DNA from: Monosporascus cannonballus
Taxonomy: Eukaryota; Ascomycota; Sordariomycetes; Xylariales
Direction: 5' to 3'
DNA: 64,000 nucleotides
NCBI GenBank assembly: GCA_004154925.1
Contig: QJNS01000066.1
Location: 62,001-126,000, forward strand
In this document: piece after piece, positions 1-13,900 of the stretch
How positions within the stretch are numbered: the first letter of the stretch is position 1
Layout: every line of letters starts with the position of its first letter
Made by a program: the position numbers and the translations under genes
The notes under the pieces: model-generated
The model's input: the letters and a program-made list of their open reading frames with translations, nothing else
What the model was told of the DNA's origin: nothing
The model's database searches: none

Positions 1-2706
1 TATAAAATAATTCTTAAAAAAGATTTTCGACGAAGTTTTATCTTATTTATAATCTTAACGGAAACGAATTACGCGTGTTTAGAAAATACTTGGAAAATCG
101 GTTATAAAAACGATGGATTCGCCCTTCGAAATTTATTAGTGGGGTACTTTATGTTCTTTATATCCAAAAAACGAAACAATACAATTTATAATTAATTATT
201 AATAATTATACGATATTATTATGAAAGATCTAATAATATTACTTTTAATTCTAGAATTAAAAAAACCTACTTTACGGAACAAAATAGTTTATAATATTCG
301 ACTTTGAAGATGAATATATTCTTATTAAAATTAAAAAAAGATACAAATAAAAAACCGCCTATAGGACGAAATACAGATTATTTAAATACTTAGTTCCGCT
401 AATAGGACTTACGAATATATTAGCAACCTTTTAACGAATAATAAATTATATATTACGAAAATATCTCGATATTTTGATCGTATATTATTTCGGCAACATA
501 TTATCTTTTCGAAGATAGAAAAACTATATACAGAATACGTTTATAAAATGCTTTAATTTTTACAGAACGCAAAATTGTTAGTGAATACAGAAAAAAAGCC
601 AATTTCACAAACAGGAAATGGATTATTTAGAATATATTATTATTCTAGAATATATCAAAATGGATCTAAAAAAAATCGTTATAATTACAGAATGGCAAAC
701 GCTAACAATAGTTAAAAAAGTACAGGCATTCCTTGAATTCGCCAATTATTACAGGAAGTTTATTCGAAACTTTAGCAAAATAACTATACCCTTAACCAAC
801 TTTACCAAAAAGAAGAAAAGATTCGAATTAACGCCTAAAATAAAAAAGGTATTTTAAGAAATTAATGATATAATTACTAACGAACTAATACTAATTATAT
901 ACGATTTAATTTATTCGGTTAAATTAAAAACCGATATTTCGGATTACGCGTTAGGCGTAATAATCGGATAGTAAAACGATTAAAATAAATTATACCTTAT
1001 TATATTTTTTTCGTATAAATTAAAAGGAACGGAATTTTATTACGGCATTTCAGATAAGGAATTTATGGCTATTATTATAGCTTTTCGAAAGTTTAAACAT
1101 TTTCTAAAGGGAAATTTGTACCAGATCAAAGTTTATACAGATTACTAGAATTTTACCCGTTTTATTACAACCAGAGAACTTACAGGACGATAATTAAAAA
1201 ATGCAAAAAAATTGGCGAACTTTAATTTCGTTGTCATTTATAAGAAGGGTTCAAAAAATGACAAAGTTAATGACCTAAATAAATAACTAAACCTCGAAAA
1301 GAAATTGGTGAAAATCAGCTATACGATTTTTGATACAACTGTAGGAAAATATCTACGCGCGCAATAAATTATGACAATTCGAGCAATACATTTTAATATA
1401 TATTAGAAAATCTAATAATATAAAAACGGTCTTTTAAAAATCAAAAAACAAACAAAATACAGATGTTAGAAAAATACTAGAAACGTTAATACGAAAAATA
1501 TACGAACATTAATTATACGGACGTCTAGAGGTTTATAAAACCTTAAAAAGGTTACAACGAATTTATTAATATCCTAAAATAAGATTAATAATACAAAATA
1601 TTACATAATAATATACTATCTGTACTAAGACTAACATACGATAATATAAACCTTACCAAAAATGATCACTATTACTAATTGCGGAATAACTATAATATTT
1701 AATTATACTTAATTTTATTATTAAACTTTCTTTGTTAAATATTCTCGTTATAGAAATATACTACCATAGTATTTTCGTAATTATCGATCGATTTACGACA
1801 AGTTCCTATTTCTTATTATATTATAAATATATAAACGCCAAATAAATAGCATAGATTTCTTTAAACATACTTTTAACATATACGGAATAATAATGGAAAT
1901 TACTCTATACAAAGGATTAATTTTTATATCTAAATTTTGGCAAGGCTTTAAAATATATATCGAACAAAATCATAAATTGTTCAATATTTTTGAACTATAA
2001 AAAATAAATATATAAAAAGAATAAACCATATTTGAAAAACGTATTTAAAATATTATATCAATTACGAATAAAATAATTAAATTAAAAAAGTATTAATTAT
2101 ATAATTAATTTATAATATCAATTATTACAAAAATATTAAAATAATATTTCTAAATACCAATATTGGTTTTATCTTAAAGATTTATAAGAAAATATGCGAT
2201 AACGGCCTAATTAACGTCAAAATAATTATATTAAAAAATAAAATTAATACTAAAATTTGTACGACATCAGATACACATATATTATAACGAAAAACGAATA
2301 AAAATATTTTTCGAAAAAAAGAAAAAAGATTTTATTTGTTATCAAAAATCTTTAAGCAAAAAAACCTAATAAAAATTTGATTTCAAGTATATTGGTTTAT
2401 ATAAAATCGTAAAGACAATTTCGGAAAATAATTATTAAATAGAACATCTATCAAATGTTAAATTTCATTTAACTTTTTATATTTCTTTCTTCAAATTAAC
2501 AGCAAATATAATCAAAATGTATATAGCATAAAATAATATAGAGGTAAAAAACAATACGATGTACGAAATAAAGAAAATATTCGATATACAAAAAAAAGGA
2601 TATAGTTAATACCTAATTAAATAAAAAAAGCATCCGGATTCCGAAAACACCTGAGAACTCGCTAAGAACCTTATTGGCGCCCAGCGCCTGTTAAAGAATT
2701 TTCACT
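1..2706 (+). pseudogene. gypsy pol remnant (RT, RNase H, integrase) of E1
   Basis: This is the pol C-terminal half of a Ty3/gypsy polyprotein, degraded by RIP. The RT active-site box YxDD is at 486-497 but now reads YFGN. The RT thumb segment with [15 protein letters not shown] lies in the open stretch 618-857. The RNase H start TDISDYALGV is at about 930-970. Integrase follows to about 2500. The frame ends near 2706, overlapping the end of the antisense accessory ORF tail to tail. Stops are mostly TAA/TAG at former Gln or Trp codons. Not functional. Confidence 0.85.
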
Positions 2707-3152
2707 AACAACGAAAGACGTACTCTAGTTAACGGCCGATCAATCAGTAATATCGATTTCTGACCAGCCGGTCGGAAACGCGGCCTATGTTAACGTAATC
2801 GTTACGACGGTAGTTTTTAGCTGTTTTTGTTTTTTTTTCGAAACGTTCAAATTTTTTATCGCTTTCGCACCTTTAATATTAAGACGAAAGATTTCGATAT
2901 TACGGTGACGAAATAATCGTTTTTGTTTTGGCAAACGGTTTAATTTATTGGTAGCGATCCGTAACGCTTTACGAGCTCTTTTTTTCTTACGATTTAAATA
3001 ATCTTTTTCGCCTGAAAGTCTTTGATGTTTAGGCTCGGAAGGACCGAAAATATCATAAGGACCGCCATAGTGAATACATTGCGTACAGTTTAAGAACCCC
3101 CGAGCGACTTTGCATTCCGCGTTTTTTTCTTATAACGAAAGCAAAAGGGCAT
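2673..3152 (-). pseudogene. Antisense Zn-cluster ORF of E1
   Basis: This ORF lies on the strand opposite pol, between pol and the 3' LTR. From an ATG at 3152 it reads MPFCFRY. After a frameshift in an A-run near 3121-3127 it continues with ECKVARGFLNCTQC and IHYGGPYD. The Cys pattern (one site already Cys to Tyr) matches C-x2-C, then C-x8-C-x2-C-x6-C. A basic stretch rich in Lys, Arg and Gln follows, with helical spacing. The first stop is a TAG (2725-2727), probably a former CAG. The conserved end is the TAA inside the pol 3' end (about 2673). The same ORF recurs in E2-E6 and D. Function is unknown; the spacing is that of fungal Zn2Cys6 DNA-binding domains. Confidence 0.6.
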
Positions 3153-3329
3153 TTTAAAACCAAAACGACTGATATGTTCCGAAAAGATCAAAACGTTAAT
3201 ACGTTTATGAAAACGAAATCTTTTAATACAACCCGATATAATAAGTATAAAAAAAGAAGATTATTTATTAAGGTTAATAAACGGATGATTTGATCTTCAA
3301 AAACAAAAATCCTAGAAAGGGGAAAATCG

Positions 3330-3639
3330 TATTATAATCTAACGGTCTTAGCTTTATTACAAACAGTCGAGGCTATAAAAAAGCTAAATCCGACTCAAGC
3401 CAAGATATTACATAATTAGCTTAAAGGTTTCAAAATGCTAAGCACCTTAAACCTCTTAAGCTAGCAAAAGAATTTAAAGGGCTTAAAAAGCTTAAAGGTT
3501 TAAACCGTTTAAATATTTTAAGCCAAAATAAAAACATATATATTTATTATTTCTATAATTTAAATAACACCAACTTATAACATTAAACAATATTAATCGT
3601 TTGTTATAATTTCGATTATTTTTAGTATTATGAAATACA
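3330..3639 (+). repeat. 3' LTR of E1, U3 type B1, truncated
   Basis: It starts directly after the polypurine tract as TATTATAATCTAACGG (TG changed to TA). Its U3 matches the E6 LTRs (35579-36001 and 49698-50119). It includes the CTTAAG-rich block and the AATATTAATCG segment before R. It is cut in R at 3639; about 110 bases of U5 expected from other copies are missing. Confidence 0.75.
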
Positions 3640-4037
3640 TGTCATGGCCCAACGAGCCACGGTCTCCAGAAACGGTCTGTTATAAACCAACCATAAGTGC
3701 GTAGTGGGGCGGGTTACGTGATAGATCACCAACTTACTGGTGGTAAACCAGTAAGCCGGATTACCAACTTACTAATAAACCGGATTACTAATTTACTAAG
3801 AGTAATCTAATTAATAAAAATAGAAATTATATATTTATTAATTTTATCATTTAAATAATTTTAATTTACAATATTTATTAATATTAATTATTTATAATAT
3901 CGTTACCTAAAATATTTTTAATATTACGAAACGTAATACGCTATTATATTTATTATTTAAATTCCTATAATATTTCTGTTAACATAAATCCGTAAAACTT
4001 AAGGTTTAATAATTAATTAAATTATTTAGCCGTTATA
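3640..4037 (+). repeat. LTR, U3 type A (5' of E2)
   Basis: It begins TGTCATGGCCCAACGAGCC and ends ...AGCCGTTATA (from CGTCACA). The first 85 bases keep near-normal G+C. It holds TTACGTGA at 3714-3721 and the inverted pair CTTACTGG/CCAGTAAG. R-U5 is heavily mutated. The primer-binding region and 5' leader follow directly. Confidence 0.85.
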
Positions 4038-4097
4038 TATTTTAAACTTTTATTAAATAATATTATTAAAATTTAAGTAATATTTAATATTATTAAA

Positions 4098-7000
4098 ATA
4101 TTAATTAATATTTAAAAAACCTTTATTTAATAATTTTAGGTGCGATTTCGGAAATTGGAAAAAGAAATCTAATAAATTAATATTATGTTATTTATTTAAA
4201 TCTTTTTCGCTTATATAAACCTAAGAAAGTTAAAGCTTTACGATAAAAAAATAATTTTTAAAATTTTTTAATTTAGGCACGAATTTATTTTCGTTTTTTA
4301 AATTTTAACGACTTTATAAATTAAATTTTAACAATAACAATATATTTAATAGGAAATATAACTAATTAATTTAAGCCTATTTTAAGATATTTCCTAAAAA
4401 TAAAAAAGTTAATTAAGGAAAATTTTATTAATAAAATCCTTTTACTTTATAATAATTTCGAAAATAAAATACGCGATTATTTCGGTAATTTAGATAAAAA
4501 ACGATTTATGGCCTAATAATTTCTGTAATTCCGATAAAAAAAATTATATTTAAATATGCCGTAATTTTTAAAAGTTTTACGGCTCAGGTTAAATAAGGAA
4601 ATAACGGAATTAATGCCTTTATCGATATATTTTATAAAAGGTTGAAATATAATATGAAATATAAAGTTATTTAAATTAAATAATTATTTGCTTTAAACCG
4701 GTATATTATAAAAATAATTAAAATCGATAATCGATACTTTAAAAAAAGATAAAAAAAGATAAAGTATTTTACGTTTAAGATATAATAAATCTAATTAAAG
4801 GAAAAAACGAAATATACTTTTTATTTTTTTACGAAACGGCGTTAGGACTTGTGGAATTTGGCGTTACCTATAGATAAAATTGGAACCCGATTAAATACTT
4901 TAATTGCGGGAAAATAAAATATAAGGCTTATAAATATAGGAAACCCAAAAGACCACGGTAAAATAACTGGATATCTATATTGGAAAAATAATCCAAAAAT
5001 AATTAAGGAAATAATAACAAAGTTATTAACATAATTCAAATTAAATACGTATTAGGTTTACGACAAAAGGTTTAATAAGGATTATTACGATAAGAAATCC
5101 GACGAAAAATACGAAAAACCAAAAAGCTAATTTAATAAATATAGTAAATACAATAAAAATATTATAAAAATAATTACATAAATATTAAAACTAGATAGAC
5201 AAGATTTATCTCAGAACTTTTAATTAATACGGCAAAATGCATACCATATATTGCGAACGACGAGAATATCCCGATTACGAAAAATAAAAGTAATATATTT
5301 ACGAACGAATTACTCGTATATATTATAAGGTATTTAATTTTCCAAATCGTACCGGAAATAATAAAAATAATAAATAATAATATTGACAGCTTCGACTCAT
5401 AACCCCAGGAAATATTTAATAATTGGTCGAAATAGAAAGCTGGCCTAAAGGAAAATAATATCTATAAAAAAACCCTTTTTGCCATTATAAATGATATAAC
5501 CATTAAACGGAAAAGGAATTAATCTAGCATATAATAAAAAAATATTGCCAAAACATTATTACGGATTTCCATTTTTAATTAACATTTATTACAAATTTTT
5601 ATAAAAAAAGGCTATTAAAAGAATATGTTAGTTTACAAAAGATTTTTAAAACGATAATTAGGACGATATATAATAGAATATAATCGTAAATATAAGAAAA
5701 CGATTTATTCGATAAGGAAAAAAATTATAACAAAATTAAAAATAATTAATATAACTTGACACAACAATACGCCGACAATAATAACAAATATAGCAACTTA
5801 ACGTATTAAACGAAAAAATACATATAAAACTTAATAAATTCGAATAGGAAAACAAAAAAAGGTTATTTATAAAAAAGCCGCAAAATAACGAAACCTAAAG
5901 AAATTAAAAAGAATTTCTAAAAAAAGCTTTAAACGCGACGATAAAAAACGTTAATAACTTTATTATTTAAGATATACGAATCGGAACGTATTAATATACC
6001 GTAATAATAAATTACGGAACTTTAGGCAGAAATTATATTATATCAAATATAATTAATAAATTCAAATTGCCATAAAAATATAAGTTAAAACCCTATATAA
6101 TAACAAATACCAAAGGTTAAAAATTTGCTTACGATAACGGAAAAATTATATGCGAAATTAATAACTTCAAGGTTTTTATTTAAAGACAATACCAAATAAT
6201 TAATTTCAATATAGTTTTATTCGGAAATTACGATATGATCTTAAAATTACAATAAATACCCTAACACGGAATTTTAATCAATAACGGAATTAGCCAAATA
6301 AAATTGGTTTTATTTTTTATTAATAAACGAAAAGAAAATTAAGATTTTACTATTTGATCAATAATAACGATAAATATAAGCATAAGAATAGGACAAAAAC
6401 CTTATTACCTAAAAAAAATAAAATATAAGAAAAAAAAGGGTATTAAAAAATATAGCGTATCGTTATTATTATTAAAGCAAAATTAAAATAACTAACTAAC
6501 GATTTAAAAAAAATAACAACTTTAAAAGCTAAAGGATCTAATTAATATATTATTATAATATTATAAATAAGAATAGTTTTTAAAAAGATATTTAATACGA
6601 AATTATTAGAGTACAAGGAATAAAATTATAAAATAATTTCCAAGAAAAGTTTTTAACAAATTTTTACTTTATTTATAACTTTAATAAAAACGAATTATGT
6701 ATTTTTAAAAAATACCTAAAAAATCGGTTATAAAAAGGACAAATTTAATTTTCGAAATTACTAGCAAAATATCTAATATTTTGCGTATTACAGAAAAATA
6801 AGAAATTACGATTTATAATTAATTATTGGTGATTAAATAATATTATAATTAAAAATCGAATATTATTACCTTTAATCATAGGAATAGAAAACCGATATTA
6901 TGGAATTAAATAATTTATAATATTTAATTTTAAAAATAAATATAATTTAATTAAAATTAAAAAAGCATACGAATAAAAAATGGCTTTTAAAATAAAATAC

Positions 7001-9290
7001 GGATTATTTAAGTATTTGGTTATTTTAATAGGATTTACGAACGTATTAGTAACTTTTTAACGGATAGTAAATTACGTAGTACTAAAATATGTTAATATTT
7101 TTGTCGTTTATTATTTCGATAATAGTTTTAATTTTTAAAAACGGATGAAATACATAAAAAATATATTTTTAAAGTTTTTTAAACTTTATAAGATATAAGA
7201 ATATTTATTAATGTAAGAAAATATTAGTTTTATTTATAAAAAATGAAATATCTGGAATATATTATTATTTTACAATATATTAAGATAAATCTGGAGAAAA
7301 TCGTTATAATTATAAAATAACAAGCGTTAAGAACGGTTAAAAAATATAGATATTTTTTTGGATTCGTTAATTATGATAAAAAATTATTGGATATTTTATT
7401 AAAATCGTTATATTTTTACTGAATTTTACGAAAAAAGTTTAAATAAATGCTAAATACGAAAAACGCATTTTAGAATATTAAGAATGCAATTATTAACGAA
7501 TTAATATTAATTATATACGATTTAAACAGCCCCGTTAAACTAAAAACCGATAATTCGGATTACGCGTTAAACGTAATAATTAAATAACGAAATAATTAAA
7601 GCAAATTATATTTTATTATATTGCTGTATATAAATTAAAAAAAGTCGAATTAAATTACGGTTTTTTAAATAAAGACTTATGGCCATTATTATAGTATTTC
7701 GAGATTTTAGGTATTTTTTAAAAGGAAATTTATATTAAGTTAAGGTTTATACGGATTATTAAAATACTATTTAATATATTATAATTGCGGGATTTACGAA
7801 ATAATATTATCGTTACGCAGAAAAATTAATAAATTCTAAATTCGTTATTATTTATAAAAAGTAATTTAAAAAATAACAAAATAAATATTTAAATTAAACG
7901 GCGAAATTTTAAAAATAAATTAATTAAAATTAATTATATAATTTTCAATATTATTATAAAAAGTATTTATGTTTATAATAACTTACGATCATTCGGATAA
8001 CACCTTAAAATGTATATCAGAAAATTTAATAATATAATAACGGTTTTTTAGAAAACTAGAAAATAAATAAATTATAAGTTTTAAAAAGTATTAAAAGGAT
8101 TTAAAATAAAAAATATACGAATCTTAATTATACAGATATCTAAAAGTCTATATAATTTTAAAACGGTTTTATTATAAATACTTATTTTAAAATAAAATTA
8201 ATAGTATAAAAAGTTATACGGTAATACGATATTTACGTAAAAGTAAAAATTCGATAATATAAATTATACGGAAAATTACAATTATTATTAATTACGAAAT
8301 AACTATAATATTTAATTATATTCGATATTATTATTAAGTTTTTTATTAAAAGATCTAATTACAAAAATATATTAAAATAATATTTTCGTAATCGTCGATC
8401 GGTTTACAAAGGTTTTCTATTTCTTATAATATTATAAAAATATAAACGTCGAATAAATAATATATCTTTTTGTATTATATTTTTTAATATATACGGATCA
8501 CTTATAAAAACAATTTTAAATAAAGGATTTATATTTATATTAAGATTTCGGCAAAATTTAATAAAATTAATAAGTTTAAATTATGAATAATTTAATATAT
8601 TTACGTGATTATATTAATTATAAATAAAATAGCCAAATTAAGAAATCATTAAGTATATAAATAACTTATAATATTAATTATTATAAAAATATTAAAATAA
8701 TACTTACGAACGTAAATTTTGGTTTTATTTTAAAAATTTATAAAAAATATATGATAATAATTTAATTAATATTAAAATAATATTTATATTACAAAACCTT
8801 TAATAGTTATGTTAAAAAATAAAAATAAAAATAAAATTGGAAATAATTAAATAAATAAATATTATAACCAAAAATATTAAACGGATTAATTGTTAAAAAA
8901 GGAAAAATAAGTTTTTTTATTATTAAAAATATTTAAATATAACTATTTAATAAAACTCTCGATTTCAAATATATCGGTCCATATATAATCGTTACGAAGA
9001 TCTTAAAAAATAATTATTAATTCGAACTTTTATTAAAAGTTAAATTTTAATTAATATTTTATATTTTTTTGTTCGAATTAATAATAAATATAATTAAGGT
9101 ATATACGGTATAAAACATCGTAAAAATAAAATACAAATAAATATACGAAATAAAAAGATTTTTCGATATATAAAAACAAAATAAATTTACTTAGTATTTA
9201 ATTAAATAAAGAAATACTCGGATTTCGAAAATATTTAGGAATCTATTAAAAACTTTATTAACGTTTAACCTTTATTAAAAAACTTTTATT
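4098..9290 (+). pseudogene. gag-pol remnant of E2
   Basis: The gag start, an ATG in element D, is ATA here (4098-4100), the product of a G-to-A change. Gag extends to about 5400. Protease, RT (YxDD box at 7112-7123 now YFDN), RNase H (SDYAL segment near 7555) and integrase (about 7900-8900) follow. All frames are broken by TAA/TAG. Alignment by eye with D and E7 fixes the order. Not functional. Confidence 0.8.
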
Positions 9291-9770
9291 AATAATAATA
9301 AACCCGTCCTAATTAATAGCCGACCAGTTAGTAACCGGAATATTGGGCTAATCGGCCGCGGCCTGCGCCGACGTAGCAGCCGTAACGGCGGCCTTTAACT
9401 GTTTTTGTTTTTTTTTAGACTTTCAAATTCCTTTATAATTTCCGCATCTTGGATATCCCGACGAAATATTTTAATATTACAGTTACGGAAAAGTTTTTTC
9501 TGTTTTCGAAAACGGCTTAAACGGCCAAACAGTTTATTTAAATGGTAATAAGTTTTTAGCAGTTTTTCTTTAATAATATGTTTTTCCAGTTTTAAGCGGT
9601 CTTTTTTTATAATAAGTTTATTATATTTAAATTCGAAAAAAGCAAAAAGATTATAAGGATTTCCATATTTAGTATAACGTACATATTTTCTCGAATTGTA
9701 ATATGTTTTGCAAATCTTGTTTTCGGATTTATAGCGAGACTAGAAAAAAAATTAATAATATGATAAAACC
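9255..9770 (-). pseudogene. Antisense Zn-cluster ORF of E2
   Basis: This lies opposite pol at the same place as in E1. The readable part keeps the second half of the cluster, with Cys positions 4, 5 and 6 now Tyr and spaced x2 and x6 (KYVRYTKYGNPYN). The conserved terminal stop lies in the pol 3' end near 9255. The N-terminal half is too mutated to read. Confidence 0.45.
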
Positions 9771-9856
9771 AAGGCGTTTAATACCCTTTAAAATAACTAA
9801 AACGTTAGTACGCTTACAGGAACGACGTTTTTCGATATAACCCGATATGATAAATA

Positions 9857-10253
9857 TGTGACGGCTAAGAGGTTTAACTAACTATAGAACATTAGTTATA
9901 CGGGCTTATGTTAGCAAAAGTATTATAGGAAGTTAAGCAATAAATATAATAATAGTATTACATTTCGTAATATCATATATGCGTTAAGCAACGAATTATT
10001 ATTACAAAATAAAATTATTTAAATTACGGAAATAATAAATATATATATTTTCGTTTTAGCTTAAGGTACTTAAACGGCTTAAACCTTGAAGCCCGTTAAA
10101 CCTTTTAAGCTTTTTTGCCGGCTTAAAGAACTTAAAATCCTTGGCACCTTAAGACCTTTAAGCCGGTTACGTAACTTTTTAGCAGTAGTCGGGGCTTATC
10201 TTTTTCGTAGGCCTTATCGTTTGCAAAAAAACCAAAACCGTCAAGTTATAATA
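9857..10253 (-). repeat. 3' LTR of E3, U3 type B2
   Basis: The plus strand starts TGTGACGGCTAAGAGG, the complement of the U5 end, and ends GTTATAATA. The CTTAAG-rich U3 block spans about 10060-10190. Part of it reads through as an open 61-codon stretch (10086-10271) that is only LTR sequence. Confidence 0.85.
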
Positions 10254-10431
10254 CGATCTCCTTTTTTCTAGGATTTTTATCCCTAAAAATCAAATTATTG
10301 GTTTATTAATCCTGGTATATGAAGTTCCCTTTTTTATTATTATTATATCTAACTATATAGAAAAATTTCGTTTTCGTAAACATATTAATACTTTTAATTT
10401 TTCAAAACCTATTAAACATTTTGGTTTTAAA

Positions 10432-10909
10432 ATGCCTTTTTATTTTCGCTATAAAAAAGGGGCAAAAAATAAGGTTGCTCGAGATTCTTTAAAATATGCG
10501 CATTATGTCCATTATGGTAATTTCTATAATATTTTTGGGTTTTCAAAAATTAATTATTAAAAGTTTTTGAATAAAAAGAATTATTTAAAACGTAAAAAGG
10601 AATAGGTTCGCGAAATATTACGAACGGCTGTTAATAAGCTAGATCGTTTGCAAAAATAAAGGCGGTTATTCCGTCGCCGTAACATTGAAATATTTTGTCG
10701 AAATATTAAAAGCGCGGAAATTATAAAAAATTTCGAACGTTTCGAAAAAAAAAAAATAAGAATAATTAAAAGCTGTTATTATGGCTGCCACGTTAATATC
10801 GGCCCCGGCCGATTAACTCGATATCCAGGTTATTAACTGGTGGGCTATTAATTAAAACGTATTTAGTATTATTAATAAAAGTTTTTTAATAGGTATTAAG
10901 CGTTAATAA
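10432..10909 (+). pseudogene. Antisense Zn-cluster ORF of E3
   Basis: This is opposite in strand to E3 pol. From ATG 10432 it reads MPFYFRYKKGAK, then N at the third ligand, then KVARDSLKYAHY and VHYGNFYN. Five of the six ligand positions are Tyr, with the shared spacing. A basic helical stretch (KRKKE, LRTAVNKLDRLQK, RRRNIEIF) follows. It ends at the TAA TAA inside the pol 3' end (about 10909). Broken by several RIP stops. Confidence 0.6.
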
Positions 10910-13900
10910 ACTTTTTAATAAATTTTTAAATATTTTCGCAATCCAAATATTTTTTTATTTAATTAAACATTAAGTAAATCCGTTTTACTTTCGTAAATCG
11001 AAAATTCCTTTTATTTTATATATTTATTCGTTTTTTATTTTTATATCGTATTATACCATATATACCTTTATTATATTTGCCGTTAATTCGAATAAGAAAT
11101 ATAAAAATTAAAATAAAATATAATTATTAATAAAGCATTTAATTAATAATTATTTTACAAGACTCTTTAAGAATTTTATATGGACCGATATATTTAAAAT
11201 CAAGTTTTTTATTAAGTCGTTTTGTTTAAATATTTTTTATAATAAAGAAAAATATTTCTCCCTTTTCAAAAATCAATTTTTTAACCTTTTCTAATTATAA
11301 TATTTACTTATTTAATTTTATAAGAATTCTAATTATATTTTTATAGTTTAATATAATTATTATAATTATTTTAATATTAAAATTATCTTATATTAATTAA
11401 AATATTACTATATATTTTTTTAAGTTTTAAAATAAAATCTAAATTTATATTTATTCATATTATTTAAATATTTTAATAATACTTAATATTATTAATTAAT
11501 TATGTAATTACTTATATTTTAATATAATTATTATATTTATATTTAATATAATATAGTAAATAAAGCTTTATAAAATAATTTATTTTCTATATTTATATAT
11601 TTATTTAAAATTATATATATTAAATTCTTTATATAATAACCTATTTATAATATTAAACATTGTTAAAAATTCAATACGAATATTAATCTTTTACTTAAAA
11701 TAAGTTTTTTTAATAATTAGTATATATTAAAAATATATTTAAAAAATATATATATTATTTTTTTGGCGGTCACATTTTTATAATACAATAAAAAATAAAA
11801 CGAATTCGTAAATTAATCGATCCTTACGATAATAGTATTATACTATAATTTTATAAATAAATTGTTTAATATAAAAAATTTAGTAAATACATTTTTTAAT
11901 ATAAAAATTAAATAGTAAAATTAAATCTAATTAAATATTATAATTATTTTATAATTAATAATAATCATAAATTTTTATATAGCTTATATCGTTAAACGTT
12001 TATTTTAACGTAAACTTTATATTATTATATAACTTTTTTTACCGCTAATTTTATTTTTAAAAAAACATATATATTAAAGCCGTTTTAAGATTTTATGGAT
12101 TTTTCAATAAATATATAATTAATATTTATATATATTTCGTATTAAATCTTTCTGGTATTTTTTTAAAACTTAGATTTTATTTTTTTTTACTTATCTGGAA
12201 AATTATTATTATATTATTAAATTTTTTCATATATTTTAAAAACTTTTACTCGAATTATTACAATTTATTTTAAGCATAAATATTCCTTTAGAATAATATC
12301 GAAAATTATATAATTAATTTTAACTAACGTTTTAGAAATTTAATTATTTATTTAAGGTATTTATTTTGTCATTTTTTAAACCTTTTTTATAAATAATAAC
12401 CAAATCGAAATTTGTTAATTTTTCTATATTACGAAATTATTATTTCATTAATTTTTTGCTTATAAATAATCGGGTAAATTTTTAATAATCCGTATAAACC
12501 CTAACGTAATACAAATGTCTTTCAAAAAATACCTAAACTTTTAAAATATTATAATAACATCTACAAATTCTTTATCTGAAATACCATAATTAAATTCGGT
12601 TCCTTTTAATTTATATATAAAAAATATAATAAAGTATAATTTACTTTAAGTATTTAGTTATTTAATTATTACGTTTAATATATAATCCGAAATATCTGTT
12701 TTTAATTTAATAAAGCAGTTTAAATCGTATATAATTAGTATTAGTTCGTTAATAATTATATTTTTAATGTTTTAAATTACTATATTTATACCTGCCATTT
12801 ATTTAAGTTCTTTTTCTGTTTTTGTAAGGTTTATGAAGGGTATAACAATTTTAATAAAACTTTAAATATATTTTTTATAATAATTAATAAATCCAAGGAA
12901 CACGTATATATTGTTAATTATTATTAACGTTTATTATTTGATAATTTTAACGATTTCGGCCAGGTTTATTTTAATAAATCTTAAAATAATAATATTATTT
13001 AAACATTCCACTTTTTAATTATAAAATCAATTTTTTTGCCTTAATAAATAACCTTTCGTTTTATAAACCTTACAAAGCTGTATAAACGTATTTTACATAT
13101 ATGTCTTTTTTATTTTTAAAAAAAAAAATCTTAAAAATAACAAATAAGGAAAATATTAACATATTTTGGTAATACATAATTTACTATCCGTTAAAAAATT
13201 ATTAATATGTTCGTAAGTTTTATTAATATAATTAAATACATAAATAATTCGTATTTTATTTTAAAGGTAATTTCTTTACTCGTATTTCTTCTTAATACTA
13301 ATAAAGTTATATTTATTTATAAATTTAAATGCTATAAAATATTGTATTTCGTAAAATCAGTTTTTTATTTCCGTAATTAAAAATAACAACATTTAATGTT
13401 TAATAATAATATTATATAATTATCGATAATTCATTACAAATCCTAATTTCTTATTCTTTTTAAATATAAAAAACATAAAATATTTTGCTAATAATTTCGA
13501 AAATTAAATTTATCGTTTTTATCACCAACCTTTTAAATATTTTCCGAAAATACATAATTTATTTTCGCTAAAATTATAAATAAGGTGAAACTTCGTTAAA
13601 AATCCTTTTTTTAAATTTATTTTATAATTTTATTTACTATATTTTAAAAATTTTCTAATAAGTTTTTTTATAACGTTACTTATATTTATAATATTATAAT
13701 AATATATTAATTAATGTTTTGAACTTTTAGAACTCCTATTATTTTAGATTAGTATTTATTTACTTTAATTTCGCTTTAATAATAATAATACGTCGTATTT
13801 TTCTTTAATACACGTTTTCTTTATATTTTATGCCTTTAGATATTAAGGTTTTTATCGTATCCTTATACCTGTATTTATTATTATTATCGCTCCAATATTA

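Larger units (their letters stand above)
1..3639 (+). mobile_element. Partial Ty3/gypsy element E1 (3' part, RIP-mutated)
   Basis: The window opens inside the reverse transcriptase of a plus-strand gypsy element. It continues through RNase H, integrase, an antisense accessory ORF, a polypurine tract (about 3314-3329, ending GGGGAAAATCG) and the start of its 3' LTR. The LTR stops in its R region at 3639, where a differently typed LTR (E2) begins. The 5' end lies outside the window. A+T content is very high and all frames are broken by TAA/TAG stops. Confidence 0.85.

Noticed and set aside
10086..10271. 61-codon frame on the plus strand
   Set aside because: It lies wholly within the CTTAAG-rich U3 of the E3 LTR and is not conserved as protein.
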